Below are positions 7,906 to 18,805 of a DNA stretch of 40,288 bases, one piece after another. Origin of the DNA: Sulfobacillus sp. Lineage in GTDB: Bacteria; Bacillota; Sulfobacillia; Sulfobacillales; Sulfobacillaceae. The notes beneath the pieces are model-generated. The model did no database searches and had not been told where the DNA came from. It was given only the letters and a program-made list of their open reading frames with translations. The DNA lies in NCBI GenBank assembly GCA_027343695.1, contig DAHWKJ010000045.1, positions 1 through 40,288 on the forward strand, given 5' to 3'. The position numbers and the translations under genes were made by a program. The stretch's first letter is position 1. Each line of letters starts with the position of its first letter.

Positions 7906-8940
7906 TCACATCTTCTGCCACAGGGTATCGAGGGCGTGTTCCATCGGCTCTTGGGCAATTCCGCGCTCCGTGATAATCGCAGTAATCAGAGAATGCGGTG
8001 TCACATCAAACGCTGGATTATAGACGGGCATCGCTTTCGGAGCGATAGGCTTCCCTAACACGGTGCGTACTTCGTCTCCATTCCGTTGCTCGATAGGAAT
8101 CTGATCCCCGTGCGTGGTGGCAGGGTCGAAGGTGGAGATCGGGGCCGCTACGTAAAAAGGAATGTGATGGTAGTACGCCAAAATCGCCAGGCTATAGGTC
8201 CCAATTTTATTGGCCGTGTCGCCGTTGCGCGCAATCCGGTCCGCTCCCACGATCACCGCATCCACCTGTCCACTCGCCATCAAATGGCCCGCCATACTAT
8301 CGGTAACCAGACGGGATGGAATCCCATCATGTTCGAGTTCCCAAGCGGTGAGACGGGATCCTTGCAGTAAGGGTCGGGTTTCATCGACAAACACCTCACG
8401 AATCCAGTGTTTTTGGTGTAGTGATCGGATGACTCCGAGGGCGGTTCCAAAACCTGCCGTGGCCAAGGATCCCGTATTACAGTGAGTTAAGATCCCGACT
8501 GGCCCGGTAAAAAGACGGGTCCCCCATTCCCCCATCGTCCGATTATCCTGTTCGTCTCGCTTTTTAAGGGCGTCGGCCATGTCCCGCAGGTGATCGACGG
8601 CTTTCGCCGCCGTCCAACCGGCTATTTGATTCATCGCCTGATCAATAGCCCAAGCCAAATTCACCGCAGTCGGCCGGGCATTTCGAAGGGTTTGTGCAGA
8701 CACCTGCAACTTTTCCAAGAATTGCTCCTGATCCGTGAGTCGCGCTGCCTCTAACCACAACCCATAAAGTCCTGCGATCCCGATGGCCGGTGCGCCCCGT
8801 ATCGCCAGTGTGGCAATAGCCTCTCGAACCTGTGCGCCCGTGTCACACGTGATCCATTCCACGATATCCGGGAGTTTTCGTTGATCCAAAATCTCGACCT
8901 TGTCACCCACTCGGCGGATCGATTCAATATCTGCTGTCAT
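7906..8940 (-). CDS. mtnA: S-methyl-5-thioribose-1-phosphate isomerase
   Basis: A 344-residue protein of the MtnA/eIF2B-alpha-like isomerase family, which converts methylthioribose-1-phosphate (and related 5-deoxypentose-1-phosphates) to the ribulose form in methionine or 5'-deoxynucleoside salvage. The markers are RGAPAIG near residue 48, the catalytic Cys in HCNTG (C154) and the catalytic Asp in GADRIARNGDTANK (D234), all intact. The ATG follows TATGGAGG, directly after the T-box terminator, so this is the first gene governed by that leader. The other methionine-salvage genes (mtnK, mtnB, mtnD) are not in the window; a class II aldolase 28 kb away could act downstream. An alternative name such as ribose-1,5-bisphosphate isomerase is less likely given the bacterial MtnA motifs. 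Confidence 0.93.
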   Translation of the reverse strand: MTADIESIRRVGDKVEILDQRKLPDIVEWITCDTGAQVREAIATLAIRGAPAIGIAGLYGLWLEAARLTDQEQFLEKLQVSAQTLRNARPTAVNLAWAIDQAMNQIAGWTAAKAVDHLRDMADALKKRDEQDNRTMGEWGTRLFTGPVGILTHCNTGSLATAGFGTALGVIRSLHQKHWIREVFVDETRPLLQGSRLTAWELEHDGIPSRLVTDSMAGHLMASGQVDAVIVGADRIARNGDTANKIGTYSLAILAYYHHIPFYVAAPISTFDPATTHGDQIPIEQRNGDEVRTVLGKPIAPKAMPVYNPAFDVTPHSLITAIITERGIAQEPMEHALDTLWQKM

Positions 8941-8953
8941 GGCGATTCCTCCA

Positions 8954-8995
8954 TAAAAAAATACTCATCCCTCAACCGACTGGTTAGGGACGAGT
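8954..8995 (-). terminator. T-box attenuator terminator
   Basis: On the minus strand the arms ACTCGTCCCTAACC and GGTTGAGGGATGAGT pair around AGTC and are followed by a run of T (8954-8961). The 5' arm overlaps the sequence that would pair with the T-box in the antiterminator, so uncharged tRNA would switch this structure off. The mtnA ribosome binding site follows at once. Confidence 0.88.
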
Positions 8996-9170
8996 GTTCT
9001 CGCGGTACCACCCTATTTGACGCCTGAAGGCGCCCTCTCTGCTAGATGATAACGGATCTCTCCGTCGGTCTTGGCCGAACTCTCAAGAAGTGGATACCGA
9101 GCACACTGTGACTGGGTTTCACCAAGTTTCCCAGCTCTCTACACACAGCATTTCCGGATTGCTTCTGTCA
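8996..9170 (-). promoter_or_regulatory. T-box leader (tRNA-Ser sensing)
   Basis: The minus strand carries the T-box core AGGGTGGTACCGCG (revcomp of 9001-9014) followed by the terminator. Upstream, stem I is recognisable. Its base pairs AGAAG (9162-9166) with CTTCT (9086-9090), and its upper part has the AGAGAGCTGGG...GGTGAAACCCAGT pattern. The specifier loop contains GGTATCCAC, giving codon UCC (9092-9094) for serine, followed by A as is usual. Serine specificity fits serS as the second gene. The 5' end and promoter are not certain; the 9171-9438 stretch upstream has no gene, only the run-out of pdxT. Confidence 0.9.
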
Positions 9171-9438
9171 TCAAGTCTTGTGGCTATATCTTGACGGGTC
9201 TCTCATTGAAAGTCAAGAAGCCGATTGGACTCATAAAAAATCCCCAAACCCAGTGAGCGGTCTCGATGTCAGGCCTCGCCAGAGGAGTCCTTGATGCCAC
9301 ATCGCTCGGTGGTTCGCGAACGAGCTTTCCGGTATCACAAGTCCACCCAAAGCCCGCACCTCCCGCAGCGTGTCATATTACACCCTCTGTGCTCAATTCC
9401 TTGTGTCAACAGCATGGACGCCAGAAACTCCTGGCCCA

Positions 9439-10014
9439 TTAGTGTTGGCGCACTTTATCGAGAAAATATTGATGGACTCGAATATCGTTCGTCATTTCGG
9501 GGTGAAACGAACTCACCAGCAACGAACCCTGTTCCGCCATTACAATTTGTCCCTGATAGTACGCCAAGGGTTTCACCTGAGGCCCGATGTTTTTCACCTG
9601 GGGAGCGCGAATAAACACCGCAGGAAAGGGATCTCCCCCTATCCCATCGATTTGAAGCGGCGCCTCAAACGACGCCACCTGTCGACCGTAGGCATTGCGG
9701 TCGGCGATCAAATCCATCGCGCCGATGCGAGCCGGAGATTTGCCCACCACCTCTTTCGCTAGCAGAATGAGACCGGCACAGGTGCCATAGACCGGGAACT
9801 GTTCATCACGGATTCGCGTTCGAATGGCGTCAATAAGCCCTTCTTCCTCCATCAACATGCCAATCGTGGTGCTTTCGCCACCCGGAATAATGAGCCCATC
9901 GACCGGGGCTAGATCGCCTAACGTTCTCACTTCAATCGCTTCGGCCCCGGCTTTTTGGACGTGTTGGAGATGCTCGCGGACATCTCCCTGAATCGCTAAA
10001 ATTCCAATCCTCAT
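9439..10014 (-). CDS. pdxT: pyridoxal 5'-phosphate synthase glutaminase subunit
   Basis: A 191-residue class I glutamine amidotransferase that frees ammonia from glutamine and feeds it to PdxS for vitamin B6 synthesis. The catalytic triad is in view: Cys79 in YGTCAG, His171 and Glu173 in SFHPE. The PGGEST motif (residues 44-49) forms the oxyanion region. The length matches the family. It begins five bases after the pdxS stop codon, so the two are cotranscribed and made in step as the 12+12 PLP synthase complex. Confidence 0.97.
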   Translation of the reverse strand: MRIGILAIQGDVREHLQHVQKAGAEAIEVRTLGDLAPVDGLIIPGGESTTIGMLMEEEGLIDAIRTRIRDEQFPVYGTCAGLILLAKEVVGKSPARIGAMDLIADRNAYGRQVASFEAPLQIDGIGGDPFPAVFIRAPQVKNIGPQVKPLAYYQGQIVMAEQGSLLVSSFHPEMTNDIRVHQYFLDKVRQH

Positions 10015-10019
10015 GGGTC

Positions 10020-10910
10020 TTAGATTCCCCGATCCTGCATGCGGTCTTGCGGTAACAATGTAGCCATCTCAAGTCCAGGCATAGATTCCCCGATGTCTTC
10101 GGATACCTCCGCCACAATCTTCGGGTCATTGTAGTGCAAGGTAGCCCGCACCACTGCGCGAGCCATTTTCTCGGGATCCGACGACTTGAAGATGCCTGAT
10201 CCCACGAAGATTCCATCCGCGCCGAGTTGCATCATCAAGGCTGCATCCGCCGGCGAAGCAACCCCACCCGCGCTAAAGTTCACCACCGGTAGTCGGCCAA
10301 GCTCCTTAACCCGCCGGATCAGATCGAGGGGGGCCCGGAGTTCTTTGGCTAAATCGGGCAGTTCTACGTCGGGTGTTGCCACCACGTGGCGTACCTGCGC
10401 GTTCACTTGGCGCAGATGCCGTACCGCTTCCACCACATTTCCGGTGCCGGGTTCTCCCTTAGTACGAATCATTGCGGCACCCTCAGCAATTCGGCGGAGG
10501 GCTTCTCCGAGGTCCCGAGCTCCACAGACGAACGGTACATTGAAACCCCATTTATCAATATGATACTGGTCATCCGCCGGCGTCAGCACTTCACTTTCGT
10601 CAATGTAATCGACTTCTAGCGCCTCGAGAACCTGCGCCTCAACAAAATGACCGATACGGGCTTTGGCCATTACAGGGATGGAGACGGCCTCCATGATACT
10701 CTTGACGATACGAGGACTGGCCATCCGAGCCACCCCCCCGGCAGCACGAATGTCCGCCGGAACCCGTTCCAGTGCCATAACGGCGACCGCACCTGCCCGT
10801 TCTGCAATCACTGCTTGTTCGGGTGTCGTCACGTCCATAATAACGCCGCCTTTTAACATCTCGGCCAACCCCGATTTGACGGTAAACGTTCCTTGCTGTT
10901 TGTCTGCCAT
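10020..10910 (-). CDS. pdxS: pyridoxal 5'-phosphate synthase lyase subunit
   Basis: A 296-residue (beta/alpha)8-barrel protein that condenses ribose 5-phosphate, glyceraldehyde 3-phosphate and ammonia to PLP. The conserved KGGVIMDV start, the Schiff-base lysine in VMAKARIGH (K83) and the second lysine in [10 protein letters not shown] (K151) are intact, as is the phosphate-binding [13 protein letters not shown] region. The ATG follows AAGGAG. It begins 38 bases after the gyrA stop, with no terminator between, so it may be read through from the gyrase operon. It forms an operon with pdxT. Confidence 0.98.
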   Translation of the reverse strand: MADKQQGTFTVKSGLAEMLKGGVIMDVTTPEQAVIAERAGAVAVMALERVPADIRAAGGVARMASPRIVKSIMEAVSIPVMAKARIGHFVEAQVLEALEVDYIDESEVLTPADDQYHIDKWGFNVPFVCGARDLGEALRRIAEGAAMIRTKGEPGTGNVVEAVRHLRQVNAQVRHVVATPDVELPDLAKELRAPLDLIRRVKELGRLPVVNFSAGGVASPADAALMMQLGADGIFVGSGIFKSSDPEKMARAVVRATLHYNDPKIVAEVSEDIGESMPGLEMATLLPQDRMQDRGI

Positions 10911-10948
10911 GATTAATCTCCTTTTCTTCAGCTACTTGGGTTAAATCG

Positions 10949-13399
10949 TTATACTTCTTCCTCTTCATTATCCTCGTCAGGAGCCACTAACGTAAAGGCC
11001 ATGACTTGCTGTGTCCCTTCCAAGCGCATAATCGTTACCCCTTGAGACGCCCGACCTTGTCGCGACACACCCTCTACGGCCATACGAATCAGCGTCCCTT
11101 CGGTAGAAATGACCATAAACTGCTCGTTGCCGTAGACTGGAGCGATTCCAACCATCGACCCTGTTTTACGAGTGAGGTGCAAGCCAATAACACCTTGACC
11201 CCCTCGTGCCGTTCGACGGAATTGCTCAAAGGGTGTCCGCTTGCCAAACCCGTGTTCAGTCAAGATCAAGATCTCCGGTTGATCCGTGACCACGGCCAAC
11301 GAAACGACCTGGTCATCTTTTTTCAGTCGTATTCCCTTGACACCATGCGCAGACCGCCCCATCGACCGCGCGTCGGTTTCGGGGAATCGAATCACTTGGC
11401 CATCTCGTGTCGCTAGCATAATCTCGGCCGATCCGGTCGTGGATTCCACCCCAATCAGCTCATCGCCCTCATCAAGACTAATGGCAATAATCCCGCCACC
11501 TCGCCACGAGGTGTACTCCGAAAGCGCTGTGCGCTTAACGACTCCCTTACGGGTTGCAAAGAACCAATAGGTTTCGCTGGGATCTTGCGACAAGGTTTGC
11601 ACCGCCGCGATACGTTCCCCTTGCTCCAGGGCGATCAAGTTGGCCACGGAAATTCCTTTGGCTTGGCGTCCCGCTTCGGGAATTTCATGGACTTTGACGC
11701 GGTAGATCCGCCCGCGGTTCGTAAAGAAACATAGATACGCGTGTGTGGAGGCCACAAAGAGCTGACCAATGAAGTCATCTTCCCGGACTGTACTGCCGGC
11801 CACTCCACGACCCCCACGCCGCTGGGCCCGGTACACATTAGTGGCGGACCGCTTAATATACCCACGATGCGTGATAGTGACCACCATGTCTTCTTCAGGA
11901 ATCAGGTCTTCGTCGCTAATATCCCGCGCGGCTGCACCAATCATGGTACGGCGCGCGTCACCATACTTGTTTTTTATCGCGATGAGATCATCCTTGATGA
12001 TGTTGTACACCAGTTGGTCGTCGGCCAAAATAGCCTTTAAGCGGCGAATTTCGGCCTGCAGTTCTTGATATTCCGCTTCGATTTTTTCCCGTTCCAACGC
12101 GGTGAGTCGTTGCAGACGCATCTCCAAAATCGCCGTCGCCTGAATCTCTGACAGACCGAATTGCGTCATGAGCCCATTGCGTGCCACGTCCACTGATTCA
12201 GCAGCGCGAATCAGTTTGATCACCTCATCAAGAAATTGCAAGGCAATCCTGAGTCCTTCCAAAATGTGGGCACGTGCTTCCGCTTTGGCCAATTCAAACC
12301 GGGTACGGCGGATAATGACATCTTTCCGGTGACCGATAAAGTAATGGAGAATTTCTTTCAGTGACAAAACTAAGGGTCGGCCATCGACCAGCGCTAACTG
12401 GATGATCCCAAAGGTTTGTTGCAGGGCCGTGTACTTATAGAGTTGATTCAACACGACATTGGGTACGGCATCGCGTTTGAGATCGATCACAATGCGGACA
12501 CCCTCACGATCGGACTCGTCGCGAAGGTCCGCAATCCCCTCAATCTTACGATCGTGGACTAGGTCCGCAATTTTTTCGATTAAGCGCGCCTTATTCACTT
12601 GATACGGGATCTCGCTCACAATAATGCGGGTCCGGGTTCCTGCGCGGTCAGCTTCCTCGATCTTGGCAATCCCGCGGATTGTGATGATGCCCCGACCGGT
12701 GTGGTACGCAGACTTAATGCCTTCGCGACCCATGATCATGCCGCCAGTCGGAAAATCGGGACCGGGAATATACTTCATCAAGGTATCAATATCAACCTCG
12801 GGATGGTCGATCATATGGATGGCCGCGTTGGCCACCTCGGTCAAGTTATGCGGAGGCATATTAGTAGCCATTCCGACCGCAATCCCCGACGATCCATTAA
12901 TTAACAGGTTAGGGATCTTAGAAGGTAATAGGACCGGCTCTTTGGTCGTTTCATCAAAGTTGGGACTAAATTCGACGGTGTCCTTATCAATATCGGCCAA
13001 CATTTCCATCGCGATTTGGGATAGCCGGACCTCGGTGTAACGCATCGCGGCCGGCGCATCCCCATCCATCGAGCCAAAGTTCCCGTGCCCGTCGACCAAC
13101 GGGTAGCGGATCGAGAAATCCTGCGCCATGCGCACCATGGCGTCATACACAGCGGTATCACCGTGCGGGTGATAGCGACCTAAAACTTCTCCCACAATAC
13201 GTGCCGACTTCTTATGGGGATGGCTTGGGGTATTGGTAAGTTCTTGCATCGCATAGAGAATTCTGCGATGCACAGGTTTCAACCCATCCTTCACGTCGGG
13301 AAGAGCACGACTCACAATAACGCTCATTGCATAGTCAATGTAAGACTTCTTCATCTCATCTTGAATATCAATCGGCATCACATGGCCGATATTTGCCAT
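10949..13399 (-). CDS. gyrA: DNA gyrase subunit A
   Basis: An 816-residue type IIA topoisomerase subunit that cuts and rejoins DNA to introduce negative supercoils. The active-site tyrosine is Y121 in [11 protein letters not shown]. The quinolone-resistance region reads [11 protein letters not shown], with Thr82 and Asp86 at the Escherichia coli Ser83/Asp87 positions. The gyrase-specific GyrA box is present as QRRGGRG near residue 540, followed by the beta-pinwheel domain and an acidic tail (EDNEEEEV), so this is gyrase and not ParC. It starts 23 bases after gyrB and belongs to the same transcription unit. Confidence 0.98.
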   Translation of the reverse strand: MANIGHVMPIDIQDEMKKSYIDYAMSVIVSRALPDVKDGLKPVHRRILYAMQELTNTPSHPHKKSARIVGEVLGRYHPHGDTAVYDAMVRMAQDFSIRYPLVDGHGNFGSMDGDAPAAMRYTEVRLSQIAMEMLADIDKDTVEFSPNFDETTKEPVLLPSKIPNLLINGSSGIAVGMATNMPPHNLTEVANAAIHMIDHPEVDIDTLMKYIPGPDFPTGGMIMGREGIKSAYHTGRGIITIRGIAKIEEADRAGTRTRIIVSEIPYQVNKARLIEKIADLVHDRKIEGIADLRDESDREGVRIVIDLKRDAVPNVVLNQLYKYTALQQTFGIIQLALVDGRPLVLSLKEILHYFIGHRKDVIIRRTRFELAKAEARAHILEGLRIALQFLDEVIKLIRAAESVDVARNGLMTQFGLSEIQATAILEMRLQRLTALEREKIEAEYQELQAEIRRLKAILADDQLVYNIIKDDLIAIKNKYGDARRTMIGAAARDISDEDLIPEEDMVVTITHRGYIKRSATNVYRAQRRGGRGVAGSTVREDDFIGQLFVASTHAYLCFFTNRGRIYRVKVHEIPEAGRQAKGISVANLIALEQGERIAAVQTLSQDPSETYWFFATRKGVVKRTALSEYTSWRGGGIIAISLDEGDELIGVESTTGSAEIMLATRDGQVIRFPETDARSMGRSAHGVKGIRLKKDDQVVSLAVVTDQPEILILTEHGFGKRTPFEQFRRTARGGQGVIGLHLTRKTGSMVGIAPVYGNEQFMVISTEGTLIRMAVEGVSRQGRASQGVTIMRLEGTQQVMAFTLVAPDEDNEEEEV

Positions 13400-13422
13400 C
13401 GCTGTCCAGCCTCGCTTTATCT

Positions 13423-15351
<1,929 letters not shown>

Positions 15352-15395
15352 TTAAACACGAGATGAGACCCGCCCGGGTCTTGTGTTTCCAGTAT

Positions 15396-15423
15396 ATCAT
15401 AGGCGCTTATCCACGCTCATCAA
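15396..15423 (-). promoter_or_regulatory. candidate gyrB promoter with embedded DnaA-box-like site
   Basis: On the minus strand TTGATG (15418-15423) is followed after 16 bases by TATGAT (15396-15401), about 60 bases before the gyrB start. The spacer contains TTATCCACG on the plus strand (15407-15415), one mismatch from a DnaA box. Downstream, the hairpin AGACCC-GCCC-GGGTCT lies in the leader without a T run. The -35 element overlaps the end of remB. Confidence 0.45.
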
Positions 15424-15667
15424 ATTGGTCCTCAAGCCGCTCAGCCCGCCGCATTAGCGTGTAGGCTGAAATAGCCGATAGGATAATTCCTCGAGAGGTA
15501 ATCACCAGTGACTTAGCATCAGGAAGACTGCCCTCCACCTTGCCTTCGGAGCGCATTCGAGCATAAAGGTCACGCACGTCTTTGGAAGTGTCGAGTAAGT
15601 CCTTGCTAACGATTGCCACGATAGCGTCGGTAGCCACCATCGTGTCTTGTCCAACATGCAAGTACAT
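15407..15667 (-). CDS. remB: RemB/YaaB-like DUF370 protein
   Basis: An 86-residue protein starting MYLHVGQDTMVATDAIVAI, the typical N-terminus of the DUF370 family, whose Bacillus members RemA and RemB (YaaB) regulate biofilm-matrix and osmoprotection genes. The middle (GSLPDAKSLVITSRGIILSAISAYTLMRRA) matches the family pattern of a late beta strand plus helix. Its position between recF and gyrB is exactly that of Bacillus yaaB, supporting RemB rather than RemA. GAGGGG precedes the ATG. RemA-type proteins form rings that bind DNA; whether this one does is unknown. Confidence 0.85.
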   Translation of the reverse strand: MYLHVGQDTMVATDAIVAIVSKDLLDTSKDVRDLYARMRSEGKVEGSLPDAKSLVITSRGIILSAISAYTLMRRAERLEDQFDERG

Positions 15668-15723
15668 CCTGTAGCCCCTCTCACCTTCCTATTGTACACC
15701 ACCCTCGCCGGAACACGAAAACC

Positions 15724-16293
15724 TTATCGTTCCCGTTGCGGGTGGATCCGACGCCCGCTAGCCCCCTCGCACACCCCGCAAATCGGGTAATCGATTAAGG
15801 TCGGACTCTGACATATTTGACAGCGATGATACCCGGATTCCAACCACTCTTTGACGGCTTCTCGATAACGATCCCGCGCGACTTCTAAAGCCCGTCCGAG
15901 GTCTTGGTCTTCCGAGTTTTTTTCACGGCGCATACGAAACCCGCGTTCTCCATTGATATGGCGCACCTGAGGAGCAGTACTGAAAGCTTTGATTGAAACC
16001 CGAGTCCGAATATCGATAATCGTCATCGCTGGAGCCAACCGTTCATTGAGCCTACGAATTAGGTCGGGCTTCATAAATTGTAGTTCTTGGCTCCATATTC
16101 CGGTTGTCACCGCAAGATGCACCGTACCTTGTTGCACCTTAATGAGACGTGCATTGCGCGCGATCGTCGATCCGGCGATATCTGCCCACACCTGTCCCAA
16201 AAGACCCGTGGCATGAGCCGTCTCCCATGGATAGTGTTGAGTCAAGTCGTTAAGTATTTCTTGTATAGTCTTAGGTGTCTTCACGAGTCTCAT
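15724..16293 (-). CDS. DciA-like DUF721 protein with C-terminal zinc ribbon
   Basis: A 189-residue protein starting MRLVKTPKTIQEILNDL. The frame extends upstream into recF, but the ATG at 16293 gives a family-like start and overlaps the recF end by 23 bases, so translation is probably coupled. Residues 1-100 form the DUF721 (KH-like) domain, with VWADIAGSTIARNARLIKVQQGTVHLAVTTGIWSQEL as its hallmark. Proteins of this family (DciA) load or guide the replicative helicase DnaB in bacteria that lack DnaC/DnaI. The C-terminus holds CQIC and CGVC pairs 10 residues apart, which should bind zinc. Its place beside recF and dnaN supports a replication role; the helicase-loader function is inferred. Confidence 0.8.
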   Translation of the reverse strand: MRLVKTPKTIQEILNDLTQHYPWETAHATGLLGQVWADIAGSTIARNARLIKVQQGTVHLAVTTGIWSQELQFMKPDLIRRLNERLAPAMTIIDIRTRVSIKAFSTAPQVRHINGERGFRMRREKNSEDQDLGRALEVARDRYREAVKEWLESGYHRCQICQSPTLIDYPICGVCEGASGRRIHPQRER

Positions 16294-17347
16294 CCCATCG
16301 GTGGAAAACCCCACCGTGTACCTGATAAATAGTCGGGTCCAAATGTTGATAGCTGCGTGCTTCCGTATCAGTGATGATCGTTTGTTGTCCATCATGGCTA
16401 ATCACGGAGAGCAATTCCTGCCTACGTGGTGGATCCAACTCAGACAAGACATCATCCAACAAAATCACCGGAGATTCACCCAACTCTTCTTTTAGTAAAT
16501 CGAAGGTGGCAAGTTTCAAACTTAATGCGAGAGCTCGATGTTGACCCTGCGAAGCAAAGCTCGTAGCGAGTCGACCCGCAACCCGCAACTCCAGATCGTC
16601 GCGGTGTGGACCCACCAAGGAGACCATCCGTAGACGTTCATCCGCAATACGCTCACGCAAGGCATCGTGGTAGGCATCCAACGACTCAATCGGCATGGGA
16701 CTGCCTCCATAATGAAGCTCCATAGCCAATGTGTCGCCTCGGGTAATCCGCTCGTGTACCAGGCGCGCACGCGCTGTGAGGGGCGCCAGAATTCGCGCGC
16801 GTTCCTGCCACAGATAGAAACCCTGACTCACCATGGCCGGCGTAAAGCTCTCGACGGTTCCCGCTAACCGCGGATCCTTCAACGCACGATTTCGTTGTAA
16901 GAGCGCATGTTGATATTGGCGTAACGCTTTGTCGTAACGGGGATTCAGCGCACAAAGAGTCAAATCGAGGAAGCGGCGCCGGTCACTCGGAGAGCCTTTC
17001 GAGAGGTTTAGGTCATCCGGGCTAAACATCACCACCGGTATTTTAGGGCCACGGTGAATCCGTCTACGCGGCGAGCCGGAAACGCGATGTTGAATGGTCT
17101 CGATAGCACCGGTGGCAGAAGTTGCGGTGGCAGACACCGCACAAAAATCAGGGCCTGTGATGGGGAACCAATCGTGTTCGGGACTGGTGCGAAACGAGCG
17201 GCCCTGCAACACCAGATGCAGGGCTTCTAACGCGTTGGTCTTACCTTGGGCATTGTGTCCGACCACTAACGTTAAGTGCGGTGACAGCGTCAAATGGGCA
17301 TCGTGAAGGTTGCGAAATTGGTGAATGTCTAACTGTTCTACGCGCAT
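16271..17347 (-). CDS. recF: DNA replication and repair protein RecF
   Basis: A 358-residue SMC-like ATPase that binds gapped DNA and helps RecO/RecR load RecA. The Walker A motif is GHNAQGKTNALEAL near residue 30. The C-terminal half has VGPHRDDLEL, the ABC-type signature region (SQGQHRALALSLKLA) and Walker B as VILLDDVLSELD. The length is standard. It begins six bases after the dnaN stop codon; the S4-domain gene (yaaA/rlbA) usually found between dnaN and recF is absent. The following DUF721 gene overlaps its 3' end. Confidence 0.97.
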   Translation of the reverse strand: MRVEQLDIHQFRNLHDAHLTLSPHLTLVVGHNAQGKTNALEALHLVLQGRSFRTSPEHDWFPITGPDFCAVSATATSATGAIETIQHRVSGSPRRRIHRGPKIPVVMFSPDDLNLSKGSPSDRRRFLDLTLCALNPRYDKALRQYQHALLQRNRALKDPRLAGTVESFTPAMVSQGFYLWQERARILAPLTARARLVHERITRGDTLAMELHYGGSPMPIESLDAYHDALRERIADERLRMVSLVGPHRDDLELRVAGRLATSFASQGQHRALALSLKLATFDLLKEELGESPVILLDDVLSELDPPRRQELLSVISHDGQQTIITDTEARSYQHLDPTIYQVHGGVFHRWDETREDT

Positions 17348-17353
17348 CCCGGG

Positions 17354-18466
17354 CTAAACCAACTGTCGTAACGGGAGAAGGATATGAAAGTACTGGGGAT
17401 TATCGGCATCGGAAATCTTGGCCGGTGACTGGACACCCGAGAGTTCCATAATGAGATCGTCCCCGGTCAGAGATTTTAGTGCATCCAAGATAAATGTCGA
17501 GTTAAATAAGACCTCCATCTCTGGTCCCTGGCTGTCGCATTCGAGCTCTTCTTCGGCCTTACCAATTTCAGCGGCCGAGGCCGAAATTTGGAGTCCTCCG
17601 ACGCTATGAGCCAATCGCACGGAATTGGAGCGGTCTTTAGAAGCAATAAGGTGGGCACGTTCCATACTTCCTCGGAGCTCAGACAGAGAAATGCGAATGT
17701 GTACCGGATAGCTTTGGGGAATGACCCGCTGGTACTCGGGATATTCCCCATCAAGGAGTCGGGAGACCAGCGTAACATCGTCGGTCGCTAAGCGGACAAA
17801 GCCGGGAGCAAAGCTCATAGACACCGGTTGTTGCCCTCCGGAAAGTCTAGATCCCTCTAAAAGGACTTTGGCCGGCAAAATGATTTTAATTTCTGGGCCG
17901 CGGTAGTCCGGTAATGCAACCCATGCGTGGGATAAGCGACTCCCATCGGTACTGACCATGACCAATTTGCCCGCACCCAATTCGGTGTGAATGCCTTTCA
18001 AAATAGGACGTGACTCTTCTTTGGAACACGAAAACAAAATTTGCCGTGAAAGATCGGCTAACACCCCGGGGGGAATTACCGCAGGTACAGAGGTCGATTC
18101 AATACCAGGGAACTCCGGAATGCGTTCGACACCAAACCCGTGAATGGTTGCACGACTGCGCCCATATTTAATCAACGTCTTACCAGTGCCTGGCTCCGAT
18201 TCAATATCAACAGTAGCTGTGGGCAGGCGATGAATCAGCTCACTAAAGGTCGAAGCAGGGAGAACCACATAGCCAGGTTGCGTCACCATGGCGGGGATTT
18301 CTGCGGTGATCAGGCTAAATAAGTCTGTGGTTTGCAACTGCACGGTGTTTTCGGTCGCAATTAATTGAATGCCACCGAGAATCGGCATGGAATTCTGGGT
18401 TTGAATAATACGGCCTACTTGCGACAAGGCGCGTGCGAGTTGATCTTGGCTGGCGGTAAAATGCAT
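17354..18466 (-). CDS. dnaN: DNA polymerase III sliding clamp (beta subunit)
   Basis: A 370-residue protein that dimerises into the ring clamp tethering the polymerase to DNA. The N-terminus MHFTASQDQLARALSQVGRIIQ and the three repeated clamp domains are typical, with FSCSKEESRPILKGI in domain two and the C-terminal hydrophobic-pocket end YFHILLPLRQLV. The ATG follows GGGAGGC. It lies downstream of dnaA across the 339-base origin region and forms a cluster with recF. Confidence 0.97.
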   Translation of the reverse strand: MHFTASQDQLARALSQVGRIIQTQNSMPILGGIQLIATENTVQLQTTDLFSLITAEIPAMVTQPGYVVLPASTFSELIHRLPTATVDIESEPGTGKTLIKYGRSRATIHGFGVERIPEFPGIESTSVPAVIPPGVLADLSRQILFSCSKEESRPILKGIHTELGAGKLVMVSTDGSRLSHAWVALPDYRGPEIKIILPAKVLLEGSRLSGGQQPVSMSFAPGFVRLATDDVTLVSRLLDGEYPEYQRVIPQSYPVHIRISLSELRGSMERAHLIASKDRSNSVRLAHSVGGLQISASAAEIGKAEEELECDSQGPEMEVLFNSTFILDALKSLTGDDLIMELSGVQSPAKISDADNPQYFHILLPLRQLV

Positions 18467-18805
18467 GGGTAATGCCTCCCTAAAGATTCATGGATGGCCC
18501 ATCCGAAGATAGGTCAATCAATAGCGTCCGTGTGTTTGTCGTCGTAATGTCGGTTCACGTCATTATTAAGGATATTAGATCTTAAATCTTTAGTAATCAT
18601 AATAAGACCTATGGATAATTTGGATAACTAGGAGCACCCTATGCGACATCAGGCTTTGGGGCTCGCATAACATTGGGATAACTTTAGGGGTTATCCCCCG
18701 GGGTCGGATGCCTACGCGACGAGCCTGTGGAGAGTTGTGTATAAACCGACGGTCATCCACAGAATTCGAGCCCCATTATCCACTGGTTATCCCCGTCATT
18801 TTTAT
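18467..18805. other. oriC: oriC, dnaA-dnaN part: DnaA box cluster and AT-rich unwinding candidate
   Basis: A gene-free stretch rich in DnaA-box-like 9-mers (consensus TTATNCACA). There is a perfect TTATACACA on the minus strand (18736-18744), with one-mismatch boxes at 18753-18761 (TCATCCACA) and 18776-18784 (TTATCCACT) on the plus strand and 18610-18618 and 18619-18627 on the minus strand. Weaker ones lie at 18673-18681, 18691-18699 and 18787-18795. An AT-rich block follows at about 18558-18605. This location, between dnaA and dnaN, is where Firmicute origins unwind. Confidence 0.85.
18591..18627 (-). other. DnaA-trio-like element next to two abutting DnaA boxes
   Basis: Read on the minus strand: TTATCCAAA (18619-18627), directly followed by TTATCCATA (18610-18618), a GGTC spacer, then TTA TTA TGA TTA CTA (18591-18605). 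In Bacillus subtilis the basal unwinding system is paired DnaA boxes, a short GC-rich spacer and CTA/TTA trinucleotides. Four of five trinucleotides fit here, and the order and orientation (away from dnaA, toward dnaN) are the same. Confidence 0.6.

Noticed and set aside
11178-12200. Plus-strand frames opposite gyrA
   Set aside because: Antisense shadows of a well-supported gene with no start signals.
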